Assembly: GCA_046565505.1 (NCBI GenBank)
Contig: JBKHYJ010000032.1
Coordinates: 1-50,450 of the forward strand
DNA: 50,450 nucleotides
Direction of reading: 5' to 3'
DNA from: JBKHYJ01 sp046565505
GTDB taxonomy: Bacteria; Acidobacteriota; Blastocatellia; UBA7656
Positions 25,995 to 34,787 of the stretch are shown in pieces (positions within the stretch are counted from its first letter, which is position 1; every line of letters starts with the position of its first letter). Below the pieces are notes generated by a model. It made no database searches, was not told the origin of the DNA, and saw only the letters and a list, made by a program, of their open reading frames with translations. The position numbers were made by a program, and so were the translations under genes.

Positions 25995-28261
25995 GCTTTG
26001 ATCTGGAAAAGCTGTACGCGCGCCTGCCCGCAGTCTATCGCACACGCGACACAGGTCTGGCCGGTCAAATGGGGCTGTTGCTCAATGAGAGCGAAGAGAC
26101 GGAGCTTCAGAATCTGTTAGCGCTCGGATCAAAGTTGGGCGATGAGGAAGCCGTTCGGCGTCAAGAGCTGCTTGAAAAGAGCCGGCAGGCGCGCGGGCCG
26201 CTGAAGGCGCTGCTGTCTGTGCTGGCTGAACAGGTGGCCGTGCTAGAAGAAGACCTGGACCAACTCTATGACGATCTCTTTATAGAGACGTGCGCCGAAT
26301 GGGTCGTTCCCTACATCGGCGATCTTGTGGGCGCGCGCGGGCTGTTCGTCTTTGCGAATGCCCCTTTCAGCCAGCGAGCGCAGGCGGCAAATACGCTGGC
26401 TTATCGTCGGCGCAAAGGCACTGCGGCGGTGCTCGAACAGCTTGCGCGTGATGCGACGGCGTGGAATGCCAGCGTGGTCGAATACTTTCAATTGTTGGCG
26501 ACGACGCAGTACATGAATCACGTCAGGCCGGAGAATTTATCGGTAGCCAGCCTGCGGAATTCGGGGACTCTTGAGTTCATCAACACGCCTTTTGATAAGG
26601 TGACGCGCACGGCGGATGTGCGGCGCATCGAAAGCCGTCGCGGCAAATACAACATCCCGAACGTAGGAATCTTTCTATGGCGAATCGGCAGTTACCCTGT
26701 CACCAACGCGCCCGCATATAAACTTGATGACCACCGTTACCTGTTCGACGCTCTCGGTAAAGATGCTCCGCTTTACAATCAGCCTGAAACCGAAGACCAG
26801 ATTACTCACCTTGCCGAAACGATCAACGTGCCGATGCCGATCAGCCGACGCGCGCTCAACCGCAATTTCGGCACGTATTACGGCGTTGATGCGAATGGCG
26901 AAGTCAAAAGCATACTGCTCAAAGTGAATGGGAAAAATGTAATAGCTGATCAAGCCAGCCCCCCGATTGCAAGCCCTCCGCTCGCGGAGCTTTATGATCA
27001 GATCAGCGTATGCGACCTGAGTGACTTGAAGGATTCAAGCGGCAACATCACAGGTTGGGCGCACAGGCCGTCAAACAGTATCGCGATTGATCCCGTGCTG
27101 GGTCGGATCGCCTTCCCCGAAGCCGCGCCCCCCCCGGCAGGCGTGCGCGTGATTTATCACTACGGCTTCAGTGCGGAGATGGGCGGCGGCGAATACGGGC
27201 GCGCGACCACTTTCGTTGGCGGGCTTCAGCCGGTCGTCAAAGTTCCTTCCGACAGGGTTACAATTCAAGACGCGCTCGACCAGCTCACTTCATCGGGTGG
27301 AGTCGTAGAGATAGAGGGCAATGATTACTTCGTCGAGACACCGAGCATCATAGTTGCCGCCGGAGCGCCACGCGGAAATCAGATCGAGCTTCGCGCCGCA
27401 GACGAGCGCCGCCCCATAATCGTTCCGGCAGGCGAGATGCTGGTGTTCGGCGGCGATAACTCAGAGGTGACGCTGAATGGCCTGTTGATAAGCGGCGGCA
27501 GTCTGCACGTGCCTTTCAAAGACAGCGGCGGCAACGAGAATAAACTGCGGCTGCTGCGGCTGCGCCATTGCACGTTCGTACCCGGGCCTGCGAACGCCAT
27601 ACAGGGAGTGCCTGCGCGGCCCGCCAGCCCAAGCCTGTTCATAGAAGCGCCGAATACAATTGTCGAGATTGAGCAATGCATAGTTGGCAGTATAAGCGCA
27701 GTCGATGGGGCTATTGTTCGCATCAGTAATAGCATCATCGATGCCACTGATGAAACCGGAGTGGCGTATGCCGATCTGGTTAGTTCCGCAGATGGCTCTC
27801 CGTCCAGAGGCGCACCGCTCAAGGTCGAGAACAGCACCATCATCGGAAAAGTATTTACGCTGATGATGGAGCTGGCCTCGAACACCATATTTTTATCAAG
27901 CCTCAAACAGAATGATTCATGGCCTGCGCCGGTTCGCGCAGAGAGGTTGCAGCAGGGATGCACTCGCTTTTCATTTGTGCCTCCAGGCTCTCAACTGCCG
28001 CGCCTTTATAATTGCCAGCCCGCGAGCGTAGAAGACGCGGCGCGTGTGCGTCCCGTTTTCACCTCTCTCCGATACGGCGATGCAGGTTACTGTCAGTTGA
28101 GCCCGCGCTGCGCGGTCGAAATCACTCGTGGCGCGGATGATCAGGCAGAGATGGGCGCATTCCATGATCTGTATCAGCCTCAGCGGGAAGACAACATCCG
28201 TGCGGGCCTGGATGAATACCTGCGCTTTGGGTTAGAGGCGGGGATTTTTTACGCGAGTTAG
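25991..28261 (+). CDS. gpI-like baseplate protein with beta-helix extension
   Basis: 756 residues. The N-terminal 250 residues (KLYARLPAVYRTRDTG; CAEWVVPYIGDLVGARGLF; TLAYRRRKGTAAVLEQLARD) are the tail protein I family. The C-terminal half has repeated short strands with Ile/Val/Asn ladders (VEIEGNDYFVETPSIIVAAG; IVRISNSIIDATDETGVAYA), typical of a right-handed parallel beta-helix. In phages gpI connects the baseplate to fibres, and the fibre-like gene follows directly. A run of eight C is at 27128-27135. Confidence 0.82.
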   Translation: MSFDLEKLYARLPAVYRTRDTGLAGQMGLLLNESEETELQNLLALGSKLGDEEAVRRQELLEKSRQARGPLKALLSVLAEQVAVLEEDLDQLYDDLFIETCAEWVVPYIGDLVGARGLFVFANAPFSQRAQAANTLAYRRRKGTAAVLEQLARDATAWNASVVEYFQLLATTQYMNHVRPENLSVASLRNSGTLEFINTPFDKVTRTADVRRIESRRGKYNIPNVGIFLWRIGSYPVTNAPAYKLDDHRYLFDALGKDAPLYNQPETEDQITHLAETINVPMPISRRALNRNFGTYYGVDANGEVKSILLKVNGKNVIADQASPPIASPPLAELYDQISVCDLSDLKDSSGNITGWAHRPSNSIAIDPVLGRIAFPEAAPPPAGVRVIYHYGFSAEMGGGEYGRATTFVGGLQPVVKVPSDRVTIQDALDQLTSSGGVVEIEGNDYFVETPSIIVAAGAPRGNQIELRAADERRPIIVPAGEMLVFGGDNSEVTLNGLLISGGSLHVPFKDSGGNENKLRLLRLRHCTFVPGPANAIQGVPARPASPSLFIEAPNTIVEIEQCIVGSISAVDGAIVRISNSIIDATDETGVAYADLVSSADGSPSRGAPLKVENSTIIGKVFTLMMELASNTIFLSSLKQNDSWPAPVRAERLQQGCTRFSFVPPGSQLPRLYNCQPASVEDAARVRPVFTSLRYGDAGYCQLSPRCAVEITRGADDQAEMGAFHDLYQPQREDNIRAGLDEYLRFGLEAGIFYAS

Positions 28262-28284
28262 CCGACCAAGATTGGAGGGTTACT

Positions 28285-31200
28285 ATGCCAGGTGACTACA
28301 GCCGCAAAATATTCAACGCGAAAAAACACTACGGCGGTGTGCTCATGCAGCAGGGGCGCGTGCAGTTAGATGCCGATTGGAACGAGCAACTGGCTATTCA
28401 GCTCTACCGGACAGAGACTGAAACTGAGGATGTGATCGGCCTATGCGGAGTGCCCAAGAAGGGCGGCGGGTTCAAAATCGAAAAGGCAGCGGGCGGCCGC
28501 GACCTCAAGATTTCTCCGGGGCGCATTTACGTCGGGGGCCTGCTCTGCGAGTTGGAAGCGCAGGCGACTTACACAGCGCAGCCTTACTATCCGAACCCTG
28601 ATCACACAAGCTCTATCACCAGCCCCCCGTCGAGCCCGCCCGGCGGCTCAAAGGTTCTAAACCTCAGCGACGGCGCGTACATCGTCTTTCTTGATGCGTG
28701 GAAGCGGGAGGTCACATCGCTTGATGATCGCCTGATTCGCGAAGTCGCCCTCGGCGGCCCTGATACAACGACCCGCCTTCAAACCGTGTGGCAGGTCAAG
28801 CTCCTGCGCGCGTCAGAGTTGTTTGCCAGCCCGCCGACGAGCCCGCCGAGCGGCGAGTTGACTTGCGATATTCACTTTGCCGAATTTGATCAATACACAG
28901 CCTCCGCGACTGGAAAGCTGACCGCGCGAACGAAACCCGCTGAGCCTCAAAAGGACCCCTGCCTGTTGCCGCCCGGCGCTGGTTTTAGAGGGCTGGAAAA
29001 CCAGTTATACCGTGTCGAGGTTCACACGGGCGGCCTGCGTGCGGATGCGACGTTCAAGTGGTCGCGTGATAACGCCTCCGTTGAAACTACGATTGAGCAG
29101 ATAGACGGCGACAGGATTACCGTCGCAGATGTTGGCAAGGATGAGACGTTAGGTTTTGCAGGTAATCAGTGGGTCGAAATCGTTGATGAGGAATCGGCGC
29201 TACATGGAGCTCCGCGAGCGATGCTTCAGGTTGTTCGCATTGATCCGGCGACGCGAGTGATCACGTTGTCAGAATCGGTCGCTACGCTCGCAGGCTTGCC
29301 TCATCTAAAGCTGCGCCGCTGGGATCAGTTTGGCGGCGACGCGAAAGCAGAGGGCATCAAGGCGGCTTTAGGCGACTGGGTTGACCTTGAGAATGGCATT
29401 CAAGTCCGGTTCTCTGCGGGCGACTACCATGCAGGCGATTATTGGTTGATTCCTGCGCGCACGGCAACCGCCGAAATCGAGTGGCCGCCATATGAAATCC
29501 CTAACACAAATCCAATTCCGCAACTGCCGAAAGGGATCATGCATCACTACTGCCGCCTGGCTCTGATAGAGGTGAAAGGCGAGCTTGCGGAAGTGATTGA
29601 GGATTGCCGCGAGCAGTTCCCTGCGCTGACAGACATCTGCGCAGAGGATGTCTGCTTCGACAACGCGACTTGCGATTTTCCAGGCGCAGAGACGGTGCAG
29701 GACGCATTGGATCGCCTCTGCTCTGCAAACGACCTGCGCTTCCATAACAAGCACTTGCATGGCTGGGGAATCGTCTGCGGCCTGGAGGTGGTTTGCGGCC
29801 CTGACTCAGCGGGCCAGCAGCGCAGACACGTTTCGGTGCTGCCGGGATACGCGATTGATTGCGAAGGCAATGACATAATCGTCAGTCAGGGAGAACAATT
29901 TGACCTGTTGGACATGATCGCACGGTCACAAATTACTTTCCCTTCTGGTTCAACGGATGGCGAAGTCTGCCTCGTGTTGGAATTGGATGGGAACCACAAT
30001 AGACGCTTTCGCATCGAACCGTATCCCGCATCCAAGAAAGGCTTTCAGTCACTGCTCGACGACACTCTATTGATCGATTTTTATAACGATTGCATCAAGG
30101 GCCTAGTCGATTTTGTCAGAGACGAATTCACAGTCAAGCCCGGCGAGGGAAAGACTCTTGTCGGCCCGACGCAGAAACGAATTACGACTTTCACCAACCT
30201 GCTCATCCAGTTGGTCAATAAGGTCAATGGCGCATTCGTTTTTCTTTCGGGTGAGAAAGGGGAATCAGGCGAAAACCTGGAAGACACGATACTGCGCAAA
30301 TTTTACTCGAAGCTGCGCGAGAAGCTCCAGAGCCACACCTTCTGCGCGATGTTCGAAGGCGCGCGCCAGTTCCCCGATTACCCATATTCAGATCTGGGCG
30401 TCGCCACGATCTTCAGCAAGGGGTTTCAAAGCCGTGTTCGCATCTCGCCAAACAGCAGGGTAGGTTACTCAGTCGGCGGCAACAACAAGATCAACGTCTT
30501 CGATCTCCGTAGCAATGAGATGGTGGCCGAGCCTGAGTTTCCGGGAGGCACAAGCGCAGTCGTTCAGGATGTCGCATTCTCGCGAGATGGCAGTCAGCTT
30601 TACGCGGTCGCAACATTGAATAATAAAGACAGCATGTTTGTGGTGGCAGATGCGAACGGAACTGGTCTCACATTCCGCAAGCCCACAGTGATTTGTGATG
30701 TCCTGCTGTTGACGCTCGGCACGAGCACGGAGTTGTCTGACAAAGTCTTTGCCATCGGCAAGGGCAAAGGGCTTTATGTGATTGATCCGGCGAATGTGAA
30801 CGCCACGCCCGCGCCTATTTATGCTTTCAACGCCGTCGGCCACCTGGTTATTGACGAACAGCGCAGAATGGGTTTCGCTACGGCCAACGTCGGCAGCGCC
30901 GCGACAGACAGATACGATAGGGTATTGCGCCTGAACCTGGCAGACCAACAAACGCCCGCGCAATTTCGCACGGCTGCTCTCGATCAGGCTGGCGCGCTTG
31001 TATTCACGCCCGGCGAAGACGACATTGCGCTTGCTTTCGCCGGCACGCAGTCGCCAAAGCTATATGCCGTTGCGATCCGTGCGGAAGATAAAGTGAACAA
31101 GCAGGTGACAATCTTCAATGCCATGGACTCATCGACGACTCCAGTGCCCATCGGCTTCACAGACCTCGGAGAGAACACAGGCATTCGGCTCGCGGAAAAT

Positions 31201-32748
31201 CCTGTCACGAGGTCCATCATGGTGACTTATGAAGACAGCTACCGCGTCGGCCTGCTTAATCGAGATGATAGGCTTATTCCCAAGTTCCGCTTCCCTGTAC
31301 AGATTTCTCCCGTGTCGATTGCTGCCCCAAAAGATAGCAGAAGAGTCTATGTGCTCAACTTTTTCAGCAACACCATTAGCTCGATTCCGGCTGAGCTATT
31401 CGATCTTAACAGGCAGATTCCTCTCAAGGAATTGGTAGACTACAGGGCGGCTGTGTTGAATGCTTTCTCGGACCTGCTTGGCGGATTACTTCAGTACCTG
31501 AAAGATTGTCTCTGCGATCACTTTTTGATCAAGTGCCCGACGTGCGACCCGGACGATAAAATATACCTCGCCTGCGTAAGCATCAGGAATGGGCAGGTCT
31601 TTAAGGTCTGCAACTTTTCGCTTCGTAAGTACGTCAAGAGTTTCCCGACAGTCGAGTATTGGCTTTCACTTGTGCCGATCATCCCTTTAATCAGCAAAGC
31701 GGTCGAGCAATTCTGCTGCGCTGCCTTGCCGAGTTTCTTTGCCAAGTTCGACGCCCCCAGGCCCGAAGTGCCAGAAAACGATGTGGCGCAGGGCAAGAAC
31801 ATTTTCAGGAGCGCGCAGATGCGTGAGGGAGTAACCTTCACCAGGCAAGCAGATTTCAAGTCCTCGATGTCCCAGGTGTTAGGGAAATTCATTTCAGGGC
31901 GACAGTTGTTCTCAGACACAGCGACGAATATCGTAAGGAGAACTGTGGCTCCGCAATCGAAAGGGATCGCTTTCAATGAGGTAGCGGGAGAATCCGCAGA
32001 TGAGGCGCGCAGGAAGCTGGAAGCGGCCAACGTGAGAGTTGAAAAGGTCGAGACTTTCGACCCGAATTTGGGTTTGCGAAACATCGCTCAATTTACCGCC
32101 GTGCCGACTCGCCTTGAAGACGGCATGCGAGTCAAGCTCGTCATGAAGGATGACAAAGTGCTCTACTACGCAAGGGCGGATGAGCCGCCGGCCCAGGTTG
32201 AAGAGCTGCGCGCAGAAGTCGAAGCCACACGCAGCGTAGTGGCCGAAGCCAGGGCTGCTTTAGATCAAACCTCTCCCAGGCTTGATGAGTTGCGCGCCGA
32301 GGTCGAAGCCAACAAAGCCGCGCTGGTTGAGAACAAATCTGAACTGGCCAGAGCCTTGCCACAGCTTGAGGGCTTGCGTACCGAGTTTGAAGCCAGCAGA
32401 TCCGAATTGGAGAAGGCCGCGCCGAAGATTGAAGACTTACGCTCGAAAGTCGAAGCTAACAGCTCGGCTCTGGATGCGAGCAGGAGTTTGATAGATCAGG
32501 CCCTACGCATGCGGGACGATCTGACGAATCTGAGGACTGAGCTTCTACAGGTGCGACAGACACATCAGCAAGAGCTTGCTGCACGCGACAGTCAGATCGC
32601 GGAGCTGAGGGCCACCACCAAAGAATTTCAGACGTGGATTCAATTAATCGATCAGCTTAAAGAAAGGGTAGAGAAGATGCCGCCTATCCGCCACGTCGCA
32701 AGTGCCAGAAAAAAGAAATCAACAAAAGGTGGAGAGCCATCTGAGTAG
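28285..32748 (+). CDS. large DUF6519 fibre-like protein with PASTA and coiled-coil regions
   Basis: 1487 residues. The N-terminus MPGDYSRKIFNAKKHYGGVL plus QQGRVQLDADWNEQ is the DUF6519 signature of eCIS and phage-like baseplate or fibre proteins. Residues about 450-620 hold a second baseplate-like region (LHGWGIVCGLEVVCG). Residues about 715-1050 look like a WD/YVTN-type beta-propeller (FSRDGSQLYAVATLNNKDSM), a fold suited to glycan or receptor binding. A Cys-rich stretch follows at about 1070-1155, a PASTA-like unit at about 1233-1300 (SADEARRKLEAANVRVEKVE), then about 140 residues of coiled coil with repeated LRAEVEA/SRSELEKA units. The C-terminus is Lys-rich. It probably determines target recognition. 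Confidence 0.78.
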   Translation: MPGDYSRKIFNAKKHYGGVLMQQGRVQLDADWNEQLAIQLYRTETETEDVIGLCGVPKKGGGFKIEKAAGGRDLKISPGRIYVGGLLCELEAQATYTAQPYYPNPDHTSSITSPPSSPPGGSKVLNLSDGAYIVFLDAWKREVTSLDDRLIREVALGGPDTTTRLQTVWQVKLLRASELFASPPTSPPSGELTCDIHFAEFDQYTASATGKLTARTKPAEPQKDPCLLPPGAGFRGLENQLYRVEVHTGGLRADATFKWSRDNASVETTIEQIDGDRITVADVGKDETLGFAGNQWVEIVDEESALHGAPRAMLQVVRIDPATRVITLSESVATLAGLPHLKLRRWDQFGGDAKAEGIKAALGDWVDLENGIQVRFSAGDYHAGDYWLIPARTATAEIEWPPYEIPNTNPIPQLPKGIMHHYCRLALIEVKGELAEVIEDCREQFPALTDICAEDVCFDNATCDFPGAETVQDALDRLCSANDLRFHNKHLHGWGIVCGLEVVCGPDSAGQQRRHVSVLPGYAIDCEGNDIIVSQGEQFDLLDMIARSQITFPSGSTDGEVCLVLELDGNHNRRFRIEPYPASKKGFQSLLDDTLLIDFYNDCIKGLVDFVRDEFTVKPGEGKTLVGPTQKRITTFTNLLIQLVNKVNGAFVFLSGEKGESGENLEDTILRKFYSKLREKLQSHTFCAMFEGARQFPDYPYSDLGVATIFSKGFQSRVRISPNSRVGYSVGGNNKINVFDLRSNEMVAEPEFPGGTSAVVQDVAFSRDGSQLYAVATLNNKDSMFVVADANGTGLTFRKPTVICDVLLLTLGTSTELSDKVFAIGKGKGLYVIDPANVNATPAPIYAFNAVGHLVIDEQRRMGFATANVGSAATDRYDRVLRLNLADQQTPAQFRTAALDQAGALVFTPGEDDIALAFAGTQSPKLYAVAIRAEDKVNKQVTIFNAMDSSTTPVPIGFTDLGENTGIRLAENPVTRSIMVTYEDSYRVGLLNRDDRLIPKFRFPVQISPVSIAAPKDSRRVYVLNFFSNTISSIPAELFDLNRQIPLKELVDYRAAVLNAFSDLLGGLLQYLKDCLCDHFLIKCPTCDPDDKIYLACVSIRNGQVFKVCNFSLRKYVKSFPTVEYWLSLVPIIPLISKAVEQFCCAALPSFFAKFDAPRPEVPENDVAQGKNIFRSAQMREGVTFTRQADFKSSMSQVLGKFISGRQLFSDTATNIVRRTVAPQSKGIAFNEVAGESADEARRKLEAANVRVEKVETFDPNLGLRNIAQFTAVPTRLEDGMRVKLVMKDDKVLYYARADEPPAQVEELRAEVEATRSVVAEARAALDQTSPRLDELRAEVEANKAALVENKSELARALPQLEGLRTEFEASRSELEKAAPKIEDLRSKVEANSSALDASRSLIDQALRMRDDLTNLRTELLQVRQTHQQELAARDSQIAELRATTKEFQTWIQLIDQLKERVEKMPPIRHVASARKKKSTKGGEPSE

Positions 32749-32771
32749 AGAAATTCAAAAGCGGGTTAGAA

Positions 32772-34781
32772 ATGAGCGGTGAGAAGAGTGATATGTACCT
32801 CGATTCCCTGCCACCACTGAAGGTCCAAGTCGGGTACGGCGGCCTGGGCACGCAAGGTAACTTGGGATACGAAGGCAAGACGGTATCTGTGCAGGGCAAG
32901 CCTTATCAACATGCCTTGAGCACTCATCCCCCTGCGCGCCTGCTCTTTGATCTGGGCGGACGCTTTGCGACCTTCTGTTGCGAAGTGGCAATCAACGACG
33001 ATGTGCAGCCCGGCCTTTCGCATGCAGATTTTGCAGTGCTTGCCGATGGGCGCGAAGTGGCCATCGAGCCTTACGTCAGGGCAGGAGTGCCGCCTCGCAC
33101 GCTCAGCGCTGACATCTCCGGGGCAAAACTGCTTGAGCTGATAGTTCGAACCAGCCGCTGGGATTATTGCCACGCCGTATGGCTCGACCCACAGGTGAGT
33201 GAGGCGCCAGCCACACTGCCCGTTCGCGTCCTGACCGACTGCCTGGGCCGCGCAGACATTAAGCTGCCCTCGGTCCTACCGAGCGCAGAGCTTTGCATCG
33301 CCACTGTCGTCTCGCCCGGCTTTGAAGCAATGTTGGACGATATGCTTGGCTCCCTGTTCGCGAATGGGAACTGTCAAGGCGCGCTGCTTGTGGTTTTCAT
33401 ACTCAACCCTAATGATGATTGCGAGCGGGTCGCCGCCAAGTACCGGGCTACGGTATTTCGCTGCAAACCCTGCGGGAATATTAATCCCATGAGCAAAGCG
33501 CTGCTCTATTCGGTGGCGCGAGTCACTGATGCGCAGAAGTTTCTCTGTCTCGACGCAGACATGCTGGTGCTCAAAGACCTGCGCCCGGTTTTTTATGCGC
33601 TCGACGCCTGCCCGGAAGGGAGCATTCTGGCCTGCCGCGAAGGAAATAATGACGGATTGATTAATCTCGATCACGCGCTGCGCGCCGTATACGGCGGCGG
33701 CTCGGACTTCGAGCAACTTTCAATCACACAGGAAGAAGCCTCCTATACGCTGGTTGTCAACGACGGGATATTCGCAGGAGGCCGCGCGGCCTTGCTTGCG
33801 CTCGATGGAGTGATCCGCTCGATGCCGCAGGCAGCAGCATGGGCCGACGAGCGTAATGACATCTGGTGGCGCAACCAGTTCATATTCAATCTCGCGCTGG
33901 CACGGCTGCGATGCGGCGTGGAGCTTGATTCGAGTTACAACGTGCAACTGCACACGCAGGACGCACAGTTAAGGCAAGAAGGCGTGCGCATCAAGGCAGA
34001 TTGGCATGGCAGGCAGGCACGCGTATTGCATTTCAGCGGCCGGGCGAAACGAAAGTACCCCGAATGGCAGGGCCTTTACGCAAGAGAAGCTGAGCCGCTT
34101 GTGGGGCCGGGTTATGGCGATGGCTACGCTAGATTCCTAGGAGCGCTGCGCGCCTGGGTTGGCCGGTACGGAATGAGAGGGTTGGCCTGGTCGTTTTATG
34201 GCATTACCGATGGCAGCACGGCAAGGGTGCGCGACTCTTCGACCCTGCCGCTGCTTGCAATGCTGCATTATCTTATTCGCTCAAACGGCTGCGTGCGAGT
34301 TCTGGAATCCGGCACAGCACGCGGCGTTTCGGCAGCTTGTCTTGCATCGGCTGTTGCTCATCGCGCGGATGGCCAGGTTGTTACTATTGACCCCTTCGAG
34401 CATCCCGGACGCGAAGAGCTATGGGCGGCCTTGCCGGAAGCGTTTCGCGCCTGCATCCATCCGCGTAAGGTCGGCTCGATTGAAGGAATGCAATTGGCGT
34501 TGGAATCAGGCGAGCGGTATGACGCGGCGCTGCTGGATTCCATACATACAGAAGAGCATGTCTGGGCGGAGTTTCAACTGGCGGCGCAGATCGTCCGTCC
34601 AAATGGGTTAATACTGATTCACGATGTCTGTTATGCGCTTGGGACGGTTCAAGGGGCGATAGATCGAATCGAAGATGCAGGCTACGGCGTTGTGCGCCTC
34701 TGGACAGCGGAGGATGATAGCGCAGAGGATGATCACCTCGGCCTCGGATTAATTGAGAACCGCCGTCGTCATTCAGGATAG
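32772..34781 (+). CDS. NPCBM-glycosyltransferase-methyltransferase fusion
   Basis: 669 residues in three modules. Residues 5-140 resemble the NPCBM carbohydrate-binding fold (GKTVSVQGKPYQHALSTHPP; LFDLGGRFATFCCEVAINDD). Residues about 170-430 are a GT8-like transferase with a DxD metal-binding motif (LDADM, D261 and D263) and late His-containing VLHFSGRAKRKYPEW. Residues about 480-665 are a class I SAM methyltransferase (VLESGTARGVSAA, 510-522; TIDPFEH; DAALLDSIHTEEHVW). It should transfer a sugar and methylate a glycan. It lies 23 bases after the fibre gene, so fibre or surface-glycan modification is plausible. No membrane segment is seen. Confidence 0.8.
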   Translation: MSGEKSDMYLDSLPPLKVQVGYGGLGTQGNLGYEGKTVSVQGKPYQHALSTHPPARLLFDLGGRFATFCCEVAINDDVQPGLSHADFAVLADGREVAIEPYVRAGVPPRTLSADISGAKLLELIVRTSRWDYCHAVWLDPQVSEAPATLPVRVLTDCLGRADIKLPSVLPSAELCIATVVSPGFEAMLDDMLGSLFANGNCQGALLVVFILNPNDDCERVAAKYRATVFRCKPCGNINPMSKALLYSVARVTDAQKFLCLDADMLVLKDLRPVFYALDACPEGSILACREGNNDGLINLDHALRAVYGGGSDFEQLSITQEEASYTLVVNDGIFAGGRAALLALDGVIRSMPQAAAWADERNDIWWRNQFIFNLALARLRCGVELDSSYNVQLHTQDAQLRQEGVRIKADWHGRQARVLHFSGRAKRKYPEWQGLYAREAEPLVGPGYGDGYARFLGALRAWVGRYGMRGLAWSFYGITDGSTARVRDSSTLPLLAMLHYLIRSNGCVRVLESGTARGVSAACLASAVAHRADGQVVTIDPFEHPGREELWAALPEAFRACIHPRKVGSIEGMQLALESGERYDAALLDSIHTEEHVWAEFQLAAQIVRPNGLILIHDVCYALGTVQGAIDRIEDAGYGVVRLWTAEDDSAEDDHLGLGLIENRRRHSG

Positions 34782-34787
34782 CCAATA

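Noticed and set aside
2771..28261. Type VI secretion system
   Set aside because: No TssJ/L/M membrane complex, ClpV or Hcp/TssB/TssC pair. Sheath is a single large protein of the phage/eCIS kind.
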